Shown here one piece after another: positions 32,731 through 43,241 of a stretch of 64,000 nucleotides of DNA. Where the stretch lies: positions 37,834,437 to 37,898,436 of the forward strand of contig JALGQZ010000004.1 in the NCBI GenBank assembly GCA_023105745.1. Reading direction: 5' to 3'. Both the position numbers and the translations under genes were made by a program. This DNA is from Austropuccinia psidii. Taxonomy: Eukaryota > Basidiomycota > Pucciniomycetes > Pucciniales > Sphaerophragmiaceae. How positions within the stretch are numbered: position 1 is the first letter of the stretch; the number at the start of each line of letters is the position of its first letter. The notes beneath the pieces are model-generated. The model saw only the letters and a program-made list of their open reading frames with translations. It was not told where the DNA came from and ran no database searches.

Positions 32731-33933
32731 TACATATCTTCACAGGATCCACTAGAAGAACTCTTAAAGGAATTCAAGGAGGGACAGTTTAGCACTACCC
32801 TCACCAGTAAACAAAAACTAAGTTTACTGAAGATGCTGAGAAAGAACAGACCAGCATTTGCCATGGGTGAAGAACCACTAGGCCAGATTAAAGGCCATGA
32901 CATAGAACTATACCTGGATGTAGAAAGACCTTATCCACCCATGCTGAGGAGACCTCCTTATCCAGCAAGTCTGGAAACCAGGAAAGAAATTGAAAAACAC
33001 ATCAATGAACTCCTGGACATGGATGTCATCAGGAATATTGGACATAATGAAATAGTGTAAATCACCACTCCTGTCCTAATCACTTGGCATGATGGCAAAT
33101 TTAGATTGTGTGGAGACTTCAGAGCCCTGAATAACTACACAAAAGCAGACAGGTACCCTATACCAAGGATACCTCATGCCTTGGATAAGCTGGCCAAAGC
33201 CAAATACATAACCAAGATGGATTGTATGAAAGGCTTCCACCAAAATGGAGTTAAACCAAACTCCATGAAATTACTCAGAATAATATGCCATATGGGCATA
33301 TATGAGTACACCAGAATGCCATTTGGCATCAATAATGCACCAGCCCACTTCCAAAGGATGATGGACACCATATTTCAAGAAGAAATAATGGAAGGCTGGA
33401 TGGTAGTATATATTGATGATATCATTATATACTCAGAGACATGGGAAGACCATGTACAATACATAGACAGAGTGCTAAGTAAATGTACACCCATTAACCT
33501 GAAAATTTCGCTAAAAAAGTGTAATTTTGGCCAACAAGAGCTACTTGCTCTAGGACACAAAGTCTCAGGTCTTAGTCTGGCAATTGACCAGAACAAAGTA
33601 GCAGCAGTAATGCAAAAGCCAGTACCAAAGAACATCAAAGAGATGCAATCTTTCCTTGGGTTTGCTAGTTACTATAGAAACCACATCAAAATTTTTGCCC
33701 ACATAACCAGTAGTTTATACAAGTTATGGTCGAAAGATGTAGTTTTTGAAATAACCAAGGAAAGGAGGGATGCATATGAGAGGATCAAATATGAACTCAC
33801 AAATGCACCTGTGCTCATCTTACCTGACTTTGAACTACCATTCAAGTTATATATAGATGCAGCATGCAGTCAAGGCTTAGGAGCAGCCCTTCACCAAAGA
33901 CAAATTGTGGTGGTGAACCAAGAGAGGGTGTAA
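32731..33933 (+). pseudogene. reverse transcriptase and start of RNase H (B)
   Basis: RT fingers [36 protein letters not shown], palm [15 protein letters not shown] with the first aspartate, [16 protein letters not shown], and catalytic [11 protein letters not shown]. Then [12 protein letters not shown] and the RNase H start [17 protein letters not shown]. One TAA near 33058-33060 replaces the glutamate of EIVEITTP. Near 33905 a one-base deletion relative to copy A shifts the frame into 33864-34403. All RT catalytic aspartates are present. Confidence 0.92.
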
Positions 33934-34403
33934 TATATTACATATCTAGGCAACTGAAAGATTCAGAAGCCAGGAATGGGGCCACCCAGACTGAATGTCT
34001 ATGTCTAGTTTGGGCTCTAGAAAAACTCAATTATTATTTGGAGGGTGCAGTCTTTGAAGTCTACATAGACTGCACAGCCTTGCAGTCTTTACTAAACATG
34101 AAGACTACTAAAAGACATATGCTGAGATGGCAAATAGCCATCCAGGAGTAAAGAGGGAACATGACCATCACATACAAAGAAGTTAAAAGCCATACCAATG
34201 CAGATGGCCTCAGCAGATGGCCACTGGACAATGTCAAGAGCAATCCAGCTTATGACCCAGAAGTTGCAGCCAAAATCCCTATCCATTTCATGGAAATAGA
34301 TTGGAGGAAGAACTTTGATTTTCTGAATGGGCACCAGGAAATGGTACCCTTGACAGTGGAAACACTGATTCAGAAGGAACAGAAACTCCCATACTGGGAA
34401 TAA
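33864..34403 (+). pseudogene. RNase H and linker (B)
   Basis: Reads [53 protein letters not shown], then a TAA in IQEYRGN at 34149-34151, and [21 protein letters not shown]. Another frameshift near 34318 ends the segment in the linker to integrase. Removes RNA from the RNA:DNA hybrid during replication. Confidence 0.88.
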
Positions 34404-35173
34404 GCTCCTCAGAACTGCACAATGAATTCTTCAGTGCAGTACAGAAGTCTTATGCCAAACACAAACAGTGTAGCATACTACTCCAACTCCTTCAACAAAA
34501 GTACAGGAGCCAAGAACTGGAAACCCGGCAGGAAGAACCCTGGTTGAGGGCCTACAAGGACAATAAGTTTTTTCTTATAGATGGCCTGCTCTACCACAGA
34601 GAAAAGCACACAAGTGCACTCACAGTGGTAGACAGAGACCACATCTCATTGATCCTACAAGAATTCCATGACTGCCCCTATATGGGACACATGAGTGAAG
34701 ACAGGACCAGAGAGAGGGTAGCAAGCACAGCTTGGTGGCCCAAGTGGGAACAAGAGTTGAGTGAATACATCAACACTTGTGAAAGATGCCAAAAGGCAGA
34801 TAGGAAACATGGGAAGAAGTATGGGTTACTTCAACACATAGAAGAACCCAAGCACCCATGGGAAACCATCAACATGGACTGGGTTACAGGACTTGTCCCA
34901 GGAGGCAAAGAAAACTACAATGCCTGTTTGATCATAGTTGATAGGTTCAGCAAGAGCATGAGGTGTCTACCATGCCATAAAGAAGACACAGCCATGGATA
35001 CTGCTCTGTTGTTTTGGAATAACATCATATCCCACTGTGGAGTCCCTAAGATCATCATTAGTGATAGGGACCCAAAATTCACATCTGAATTCTGGACCGA
35101 CTTATATGACATGCTTGGAACCAAACTTGCTTTTTCCACAGCTTACCATCCACAAACAGATGGCCTAGCTTAA
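34404..35173 (+). pseudogene. integrase zinc domain and core (B)
   Basis: HHCC zinc domain with [13 protein letters not shown] and CERCQK, core aspartate 1 in INMDWVTGL, aspartate 2 in [13 protein letters not shown]. It reaches [10 protein letters not shown] and stops at a TAA (35171-35173) exactly where the catalytic glutamate codon should be. The stop therefore removes the third catalytic residue and the C-terminus. Confidence 0.92.
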
Positions 35174-35992
35174 AGGATGATCCAAACAATGGAGGACATC
35201 CTCAGAAGATTCTGTGCCTATGGCATGGAATACAAGGACCATGAGGGATACACCCATGATTGGGTTACCCTCTTACCAGCAGTTCAACTGGCTTATAATA
35301 CAAGCCAGCACTCCACCACAGGTAAAACACCTGCACTGGTGGAGAAAGGGTGGAATCCCCTGTTACCTGTGGATCACTTGAAGAAAAATCTTCTGACCAT
35401 CCACCCCACAGCCAAAGACTTCCATGATATGTGGAAGAAAGCTTGTGACACTGCTGCCAAATGCATAGCTGAGGCCAAAGAGTATAACAAGCAGAGGTGG
35501 GACAAATCACATATGGAACCTGACTTTAAGGAAGGGGACCAGGTGTTAGTGTCTACACTGAACTTTAACAATCTCAAGGGACCCAAGAAAATGAAAGACT
35601 CATTTGTAGGGCCCTTCACTATCATTAAGTTGATAGGGAAGAATGCAGTAGAGGTCAAGCTCACTGAGGAGTTTTCCAGGAAACACCCAGTCTTTCCAGT
35701 GAGTTTGGTCAAACCATACTTCCAGACAGAGGAGGATGAATTCCCCTCCAGGAGAAGGAATCCCACACCACAAGAGATAGTGGAAGTGGAAGACTCCCCT
35801 GGACCTGTGAGTAAGATCATCAGGGCCAGGAAGATCCGACTCAATGGGAGGGATCAAAGACAATACCTAGTCAGATTCAAGAACCAGACAGCAGATAAAG
35901 ACAAATGGTTGGCAGAAGATGCCATACCAGATGGGAACCTTCATTTAAGGAGATTCAGAGCCTCTAGGAGGACTGAACAGTCTCATCAATGA
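35174..35992 (+). pseudogene. integrase C-terminal part with chromodomain-like tail (B)
   Basis: Continues in frame: RMIQTMEDILRRFCAYGMEY, LAYNTSQHSTTGKTPALVEKGW, basic linker, [35 protein letters not shown] (GPF/Y domain), FPVSLVKPY. The last 70 residues (KIIRARKIRLNGRDQRQYLVRFKN and DKWLAEDAIPDG) have the layout of a chromodomain, with weak conservation of the aromatic cage. Stop at 35990-35992, 25 bp before the 3' LTR. Confidence 0.88.
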
Positions 35993-36002
35993 TGAGCCTT
36001 TT

Positions 36003-36016
36003 TTAGAGGGAGGGTA
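36003..36016 (+). promoter_or_regulatory. polypurine tract of B
   Basis: ttagagggagggta immediately before the 3' LTR; primer for plus-strand DNA synthesis in this class. Confidence 0.75.
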
Positions 36017-37407
36017 TGTCAGCCTGTGACTCAAAACCAGAGCACAAGCATGACAGCCAAAATACAATAAACCAATGTTATAGCCAAGATACCACCAAAA
36101 CATGAAACTGAGCCAAATTAGCTCAAAAGGTATCAAACGATAGAGGAAACTCACCTCTTTCTGAAAATATAAGTCCATCACCATGGGACAAGAAATAACA
36201 AAGTTATTGCTGAGCATAAACCTTAATTTTCACCTCTCATCTAAAATCTAGAAGGAGAGACTTAACCCCATCAAATGGGTATTCAAAATGAAGCTCCAAG
36301 CCAGGGCTATCCAATGGTACCAGCCAAACTGAGCTAGCACAAATATTACTGGAGTTATGGTCAATTTCAGGCCAAATAAGAGTGAACAAAACATTCACCC
36401 CTCATCTAACTTCTACAGTTTTAGTGTGGGATACCTGAAGTGGGGTATCTTTGGAAGGAGCACAATCAGGGCTATCAGATAGTGCCATCCAATTCTTCAT
36501 ATCTCAACTATAACAGAAGTTATGAGGCAAACAAGCTCAATACAGCTTTTTGCCCAAACCACGCCTATGTACAAAAAACCTTGTACATGGGATAACTTTG
36601 CCATATTTAATGATAACCATACCAAATTGAGAACCATTGTGTAGAGCTCATACAGGGCTATCCAATGAACCAACGTTGAGCATGATATCTCAAAAACTGA
36701 CAGAGTTATGGCTGGTTTAAGGTCAAAATCCCACCTGCTGTCATATACAGCCTTACCATGGGATAATATCCCATAATCATGAATATGAGGTGTCAAATAG
36801 ACGAAGAAGCATGTTTTTACTTCAATACCTCATATGTCAGTCAATACTGGGGTCCCATACAGTTTCTGTACAGCATTCTACGCGTCATACATGTCAGAAT
36901 CAGGCTGTGAGGTCCCCAGATGAAAGTTTTCACCTTGTATTGGTGAAAACCGCCCAGATGTGGTTTCAAAACCACATAGACCACATCTGAGCCCAATACA
37001 GGTTATATAGGCTGTTTGAGAAAAATCTTCACTTCCTCAACGTGGAAAGGCCTAGTCCCCTTTCCACCCCATTTCAGGATAAAAAGGAGGCTTTTCACAG
37101 CCAGAATTGTTTCCTCATCCTGCTCTTGAATAACCTACGTAGTAAACTGTCAAAAACAATTTTACTCTTGGTTAATAATCAGGTATAATTATAAATTTAA
37201 TTATTGTAACCCAACAGATAAAGCTTCACCCAGGGCTTTCACCAGTGCTCACCACCACTATATCATATATAGTAAAGCCCTTTTTATCTTAAATCAAAAT
37301 ATATTTTAAACCTTATAAGTCTTTTTTTAAACTATTTTACCGTGTCACAAACATAGATAAAGTTGTATTTAGCCTATTTACACCTTCATCATAGTTTCAT
37401 CCTGACA
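36017..37407 (+). repeat. 3' LTR of B (1391 bp)
   Basis: Same ends as 27757-29195 but 48 bp shorter overall, owing to small deletions (near 36205 and 37015) and a small duplication of tagaccacat near 36975. Confidence 0.93.
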
Positions 37408-37412
37408 GAATA

Positions 37413-37618
37413 GCTAGGGCTTTTTCTTTTGAACATGGCTCTTGTTTTTCTGCAGCAGTATATCCCTCTTCTTTTTTGTTCCTGGTGATAAGATGGCAGT
37501 ATCCGAATAGAGTGAGAAGGTTTTTCATTCGAGCCTTCCATTTTAAGGAATTAGTACTTGAGATTTTTAGATCTTCAGAAGCTCAAAATTTTGATTTTTC
37601 ATCTTAAAGAGACAACTC
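37413..37618 (-). pseudogene. copia Gag, upstream part
   Basis: Minus strand reads STNSLKWKARMKNLLTLFG and TRNKKEEGYTAAEKQEPC, then runs into the B insertion. With 27415-27751 it forms one frame across the duplicated gaata. Typical N-terminus of copia Gag (YLKW...M...L). Confidence 0.7.
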
Positions 37619-38074
37619 GTCTTATAATCTAAAAGATAGAACTAAGAAGCGCAACAAGACGTGAGTCTTTTATTCAGAAGAGTATCAGGGACAGGAGAGT
37701 CACATCAAACATGGACGGAAGAGAAAGAAGTCAAAAAGGAAATAGATATTAATTATGGAAAATAAATTAATCAAGTTGATAAGGTAAGAACCTAAGAAGG
37801 GAAATTAGACGAGAGTCTTTTAGGAAACGGAGTATCAGGGAAAGGAGAGTTTCAGCAAACAGGGACAGAAGAGAAAGAAGAAAAAAAGAAACTAGATGGG
37901 GAGCAATGAAGACAAAAAAGGCTAAGCTATTTATCAAAGAGAGCTCCATTGGTTTGATGGTTGAATAAAGGAGATAAAACATTGGGGTTTTAACATAATA
38001 GGCTAACATAGTAGATTGGAAAAGTGGTTCTTTTAGATGGACAATAACAGAAAGCCCCTGATCGGGTAAATTTA
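37619..38074 (-). repeat. probable 5' LTR of the copia element
   Basis: Matches 20738-21253; has two copies of the agtatcagggacagg module where the other repeat has three. Ends approximate. Confidence 0.65.
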
Positions 38075-38460
38075 AGTAATTATTTCATGTTATCCTTCCA
38101 CAGGAATATATTATATATCACAAAGATCTTGGAACAATGTTAATCTGATTTAATATATCTTTGAATAACTGGGGAATAATATAATTAAACATTCTGAATG
38201 ATATTCATCATTGCATATGAAGAGTCTTCAATTTTTTCATCTGATTTTTTCGGTTTTATTTTTTACTGGAAAGGAAAAATTGTTGAATTTAAAACTCTGT
38301 ATCATATTCAAAATCACATAAAAGGAGCTTGATTACTGAACTATGATTATTTCTTCTTTATTTCTCACTTAATTGAAACTAACAGATATTCTTCTCTTAT
38401 GAAATCTTTTCCATGTAGAAGTAGAACATGCTAATGGGAGTTCCTTATTAAGAGGAAGTA
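38075..38460. other. AT-rich, nothing recognised
   Basis: Between the copia remnant and the tRNA-like sequence. No motif or frame. Confidence 0.5.
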
Positions 38461-38535
38461 CCCCCTCAAAACGTCAAATGGAATTCTTTGGATTAATGGG
38501 TTCCATCCATTATATCCCCATCCTCTAGCGCTTAG
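38461..38535 (-). pseudogene. tRNA-Tyr pseudogene, 3' part, split by element C
   Basis: Aligns with the functional tRNA-Tyr at 19109-19195 over anticodon arm, intron and D-arm (atccattata, cctctagcg). The anticodon position reads ATA and the B box is ruined. Element C entered in the D-arm; the rest is at 48811-48824. Confidence 0.72.
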
Positions 38536-40455
38536 TGGAAGATGTGACTATGAAACTGATGATAATATTACTATTAATCAACAGTACTATGTCTGTTCTT
38601 ATGAAATATAATAATAAAAATTATTATAACCACAATTCAATAATTATAAAATTATTTCTTTCACGTGTTATACACTACTAGTGATTATAACAGTGAGCAG
38701 TAATTGTCTACAAGAATCAATTACAAGAAGAATTTAATAATAAAAACTTCTTTTATTAAAATTATAAAATTATTTTAATATATAATTATCTTTCACAAGA
38801 ATAATTCTAAAGATAATTCTTGAATAAAACTATTACTAGAGAAAAACTTTAAGAATTAAAGATAAATGACTCACTAATACTCCAAAGAACTTATTGATAG
38901 ATAAAAGTAGAGAAATTTGACGTGGAATTGTGGATTTAAGGGATCAAAAGGATTTATAACAGTATTACAACAATATATAGTTGGATTCTATGATTTCACG
39001 TCTTTCTGGTTGATTCTGAAAGATTTAAAACACTTAAGAATAGCTGTAACTAATACTTACTTGTTGGTAATAATGATTTAATAAATTGATAAGATGATTC
39101 TTGGAAAAAACAGCAAGAGGAGGCCTCTTTTAAGTCAACAACAGCTCACAGAGGCGTGCCATGGAGCAAACTGAAAAACCAGTGAGTGAGAAAACAATAA
39201 ACCTTTTTGGATTATTGATTGCATCATCAGTTGTCACGTAAGATTATCATAATTACTTAATTGATGCTTTTACGTGACTACCAACCCCAATATGGTTAAG
39301 AATAAAAGGAGTAACATCTGTAAATCTTCTTTTATTCTAAAATAATCATTGATTTCTCAAAGTTATCAATGTTATTGCCAATTTCATCACAGGTTGTAAT
39401 TACTGTGAATTTTTGAAGATTCAGTGTTTCACATAGAATGGTCAGAAATGGACTGTAAGTGAAACTTTTAATTTTACTAGTAAAACCATAATTCTTTTTG
39501 GTTGTACCATGGATAATACAGTTCTCTATTAGTCCTGAAAGTTTCAGAAAGATTCATTAAGATTTGTATTTTTAATGAATTTTTGAAGTTTTTACCTCAT
39601 TTCTACGTACAATTGCAAATAGCAGTATTTTGCTGGTTGCTATGAGGTAAATCAATGAATATAAGTCCCAAAAGGGTTTTAATTACTCTTTTAAGGTCTA
39701 GTCATGGAAAGTCATCAAGAATTGACGTGGTTACAGGAGTCTAAGTAGCTTATTACCTCCTTGCCACGTCAAAATAGCAGGTTATTTGCTATTTTCTTAT
39801 GGTTACAGTAGGTGTAACTTGGTAACCAAGTTCCCAAAGAGTTCTGGTTTACCAATTGGGCCAAGATGAGCCATGGATCCATGCTCTGGAGCTATCCACA
39901 CCTCTGAGGCCTCAGAAGTTGGGCACCCTGGCTCTCTTTGATGTCTTTTGTCCCCCTTACTTATTTTTCACGTAAAAATAGAAAATTAAGCTTAAAGTGA
40001 GATATCCACTATGGGTGTACCAAAAGTCCATGTAAGAATACCATGATATTAAGTGCTCAAAACATGCATAACACTATTTTTAGTGTATATGTAACATGGG
40101 ATTTCTCACTTTCCCATTATTTTGGCTTAAAATCAAGAAAAACAAAAATTTTCACGGATCTTTTATGTGGTATTAATGATGTGGTATTGAAGTATTTTCC
40201 ATTTTACCACCTCAAATACTTAAATTGAGCTTATTCACTCTATGGAGCTACCCTAGGTGAATTTTTGTGTGGAATCCAAATCTGGTCTTAAATCCATGGA
40301 TTTACTTACTCAATAAAAAGTGATTCATTTTTTCTGAAATTCAAAATGATGAATTTTGGATATATGCATGACTTATGAGTTGTGCATAATTCAAAATTTC
40401 TTTTTAAGATAATTGTGGCCTATTTGGGTATGTAAAATATACCTCAAGGCTCACA
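38536..40455 (-). repeat. 3' LTR of C (1920 bp)
   Basis: Plus strand TGGAAGATGTG...CAAGGCTCACA; the first triplet is TGG where the other LTR has TGT. Same length as 46891-48810 with scattered substitutions. Confidence 0.94.
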
Positions 40456-40475
40456 TTCCCTCCCACCAAAAAATA
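40456..40475 (-). promoter_or_regulatory. polypurine tract of C
   Basis: Minus strand TTTTTTGGTGGGAGGGAA next to the 3' LTR. Confidence 0.75.
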
Positions 40476-40595
40476 AAATTGTCCTACAATTTTATTAATG
40501 ATAAAAGAATAAGGCCCCAAAGGGGGTTAATGTCCACTGTCCAACCGCTTCACATCACTCAGATCAAGTAATTTAAAGCACATTTATAGACATAT

Positions 40596-40829
40596 TCAGG
40601 CTTGTGGCCTTCTTTCATGTCTAAATATTCTTAAGAGTTTATCCGAGTCAGGTATTTCTGATTCTGCCATCCATTCATCTTCATGTACTGGATTTCTATA
40701 TCTGACAAGATATTCTCTTTGATTTTTACCCCTAAGTCTCCTTTCTTTAATGACTTTCTTTATCTTTTTGTCTTCATTCTGTTCCACAGGTGGTACAGTT
40801 AAGGGAGTTGGGTTTCTTAAAGGAAACAA
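40596..40829 (-). pseudogene. chromodomain-like C-terminus of Pol (C)
   Basis: 77 codons in frame with the preceding ORF after a TAA (40830-40832). Reads KIKKVIKERRLRGKNQREYLVRYRN and EDEWMAESEIPDSDKLLRIF, laid out like the tail of B and like a chromodomain. Ends with RHERRPQA and a stop, 140 bp before the LTR. Without readthrough it would not be made as part of Pol. Confidence 0.8.
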
Positions 40830-43241
40830 TTATTTATCAGCTGGTTGATAAGGTTTTAACAAGCTGACTGGAAAGGTGGGGTGTTTATTTTCCAATTCAC
40901 CACTCAATTCTACTTGAACTGCATTGGTTCCATGTAAAGCAACAATAACAAAAGGTCCTACATAAGAATCTTTAAGTTTCTTTGGGCCTTTGATATTATT
41001 AAAATTCAAGGTTGAAACTAAAGCCAAGTCCCCTACTTTGAAGTCTGGTACTTTATGACTCTTGTCCCACTTTTGTTTTGCATAATCAAAAGCATCCTCC
41101 ATACTTTGTTTTGCATGATGTTTCACTTTATCAAGCATTATCTTAAAGCTGGAAGCTGTAGGATGAATGTCAATCAAGTTTTTCCTCAGTGTGTCTGCTG
41201 GGAGTCTTGGATTCCATCCTTTCTCTAACATAGCAGGAGTTTGTCCTGTGGAAGAATGGACTGATGTCTTGTATGCCAATTCTAATGCAGGTATCAGAGT
41301 GCACCAGTCATGGGTAAAGCCATCTGAGTCTTTGAATTCTAATCCATAAGCACAGAATCTCCTGATCATGTCTTCTAAAGTCTGAATCATCCTCTCTGCT
41401 AGCCCATCTGTTTGAGGGTGATATGCTGTAGAGAATGATAACTCAGTCCCAAACAATCTATGAAGATTGGTCCAAAGTGCAGATGTGAATTTGGGATCTC
41501 TGTCACTTATGATATTCTTAAATAATCCTGTATTAGAAATAACTCTACTCCATAAAAGAAGAGCTGTATCCATAGCAGTGTCATCTTTATGACATGGTAA
41601 GAATATGGGAGTTTTGCTATATCTGTCTACAATGACTAAGCAAGCATTATAACTTTTGTCACCACTTGGAGGAAGTGCTGTGACCCAATCCATGTGAACA
41701 ACTTCCCAAGGGGATTTTGGTTCTTGAATATGGATCATCAATCCAAATTTCTTGCCTGTGCTCCTGTTTGCTTTTTGGCATCTATCACAGGTATGGCAAT
41801 ATTCAATGGTTTCTTTCCTCCAAGATGGCCACCATGCACAGTTCTTCACTTTTTCAAGTGTTCTGTCTTCTGACAGGTGTCCAGAGTAGATACTATCATG
41901 ACATTCATGAAGAATGGTATTGATAAGTAATCTACTGCACAATGTCATAACACAAGAATGTTTTGTTCTGTGGTAAATGATCCCATCAAACAAGTGAAAT
42001 CTTCCTTCAGAATAGGAATTTTTCCAAACTTCATCAAGTGCATTAACTAAAGATTTATCCTTGCAGTGTTTATCTAATAAAGAAGTCAAGATATGGCAAT
42101 TCTTGTCTTGTTTATAAGACTCTCTGACCTCTTCAAAGAATTCAGTCCCAATATCAGTTATGTTAATTCCTTCAATTGGAATCTGTGGTTCAGCTTCCAA
42201 AGGTACATAAGCTGGGTTATCAGGAGTGTTGGCTAAAGCCCATCTACTAAGTCCATCAGCATTCTTGTGAATGTTTCCTGCTTTATGAACTATAGTCATG
42301 TTTCCTCTATATTCTTGAATAGCTATTTGCCATCTCAACATATGTCTGTTGGGAGTTTTCATGTTAAGGAGTGATTTTACTGCATTACAGTCAGTTATCA
42401 CTTCAAAAACACTGCCATAAAGGTAATAGTGTAATTTCTCAAGTACCCATACCAAACATAAGCACTCCATTTGGCTTGCACCATATCTGGCTTCTGTTTG
42501 TTTGATTTGTCTTGAGATATAACAAACTGGTCCTTCTGTAGGTTTGTCATCAATAATTTGGACTTGATGTAGGGCTGCCCCTAATCCATCTCCACATGCA
42601 TCAATGCACAATTTAAAAGGAATATTCCAGTCAGGCATGAGGAGTAAAGGTGCTTCTGTAAGGGCTTTCTTTATCTTCTCATAAGCTTTAATTCTCTCCT
42701 GTGTCATCTCAAGTACAGTCTGTTGATCACAGATTCTATAGAGTGATTTGGCTAGAATTGCAAAGTCTTTCAAGTGTTGCCTATAGTAACTAGCAAATCC
42801 AAGAAAAGACATCATCTCCTTTTTATTCTGGGGTATTGGCTTAAGTAGCACTGCTGCCACTTTATTCTTGTCAATACCCAAGCTCAAACCAGAAAAAACA
42901 TGTCCTAATGCTTTGAGTTCTTCAAAACCAAAATTGCATTTCTTAAGTGAAATTTTCATGTTCACTTCTGCAACTTTATGAAGTACTCTTTCAAGTCTTT
43001 CAAGGTGCAAAAACCATGAATCAGAACATATGATAATATCATCAATATAAATAATGAGCCATCCTTCAGACAATTCTGTAGGAAAGATGGTGTTCATCAT
43101 CCTTTGATAATGGGATGGAGCATTTTTAATGCCAAATGGCATTCTAAGATACTCATAAATACCACAGTGAGTGATAATTCTGAGTAAATTCCTAGCTTTA
43201 GGCGTCAAACCATTTTGATGGAAGCCTTTCAATGCGTCCAT
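40830..43241 (-). CDS. RT palm, RNase H and integrase, uninterrupted 803-codon frame (C)
   Basis: Begins [11 protein letters not shown] (first RT aspartate), [16 protein letters not shown], catalytic [26 protein letters not shown]; RNase [17 protein letters not shown] to [11 protein letters not shown]; integrase zinc domain [15 protein letters not shown] with CDRCQK; core with all three acidic residues in [23 protein letters not shown] and [20 protein letters not shown] domain [16 protein letters not shown]. No internal stop. A TAA replacing one lysine codon separates it from the N-terminal half and another separates the tail. The longest open frame in the window; a recent copy. Confidence 0.92.
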   Translation of the reverse strand: MDALKGFHQNGLTPKARNLLRIITHCGIYEYLRMPFGIKNAPSHYQRMMNTIFPTELSEGWLIIYIDDIIICSDSWFLHLERLERVLHKVAEVNMKISLKKCNFGFEELKALGHVFSGLSLGIDKNKVAAVLLKPIPQNKKEMMSFLGFASYYRQHLKDFAILAKSLYRICDQQTVLEMTQERIKAYEKIKKALTEAPLLLMPDWNIPFKLCIDACGDGLGAALHQVQIIDDKPTEGPVCYISRQIKQTEARYGASQMECLCLVWVLEKLHYYLYGSVFEVITDCNAVKSLLNMKTPNRHMLRWQIAIQEYRGNMTIVHKAGNIHKNADGLSRWALANTPDNPAYVPLEAEPQIPIEGINITDIGTEFFEEVRESYKQDKNCHILTSLLDKHCKDKSLVNALDEVWKNSYSEGRFHLFDGIIYHRTKHSCVMTLCSRLLINTILHECHDSIYSGHLSEDRTLEKVKNCAWWPSWRKETIEYCHTCDRCQKANRSTGKKFGLMIHIQEPKSPWEVVHMDWVTALPPSGDKSYNACLVIVDRYSKTPIFLPCHKDDTAMDTALLLWSRVISNTGLFKNIISDRDPKFTSALWTNLHRLFGTELSFSTAYHPQTDGLAERMIQTLEDMIRRFCAYGLEFKDSDGFTHDWCTLIPALELAYKTSVHSSTGQTPAMLEKGWNPRLPADTLRKNLIDIHPTASSFKIMLDKVKHHAKQSMEDAFDYAKQKWDKSHKVPDFKVGDLALVSTLNFNNIKGPKKLKDSYVGPFVIVALHGTNAVQVELSGELENKHPTFPVSLLKPYQPADK

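Larger units (their letters stand above)
27757..37407 (+). mobile_element. complete Ty3/gypsy retrotransposon B
   Basis: 9651 bp, LTRs 27757-29195 and 36017-37407, target duplication gaata at 27752-27756 and 37408-37412. Order: 5' LTR, primer site, leader, ORF1 with intron, Gag, protease, RT, RNase H, integrase, chromodomain-like tail, purine tract, 3' LTR. In the main frame I count five in-frame stops downstream of Gag's start region plus one in Gag, and two single-base frameshifts. It is inactive but complete, and is the best reference here for reading copy A. Confidence 0.95.
20738..38074 (-). mobile_element. degraded Ty1/copia retrotransposon with three nested insertions
   Basis: Minus-strand remnants occur in the order gag, protease, integrase, RT, RNase H between two related 0.45-0.5 kb repeats that I take as LTRs. 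The Ty1/copia order (integrase before RT) is clear. Three later insertions interrupt it: solo LTR 21627-23044, solo LTR 25210-26647 and complete element B 27757-37407. With these removed the copia element is about 4.8 kb. No target duplication is visible at its ends. All frames are broken. Confidence 0.82.
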
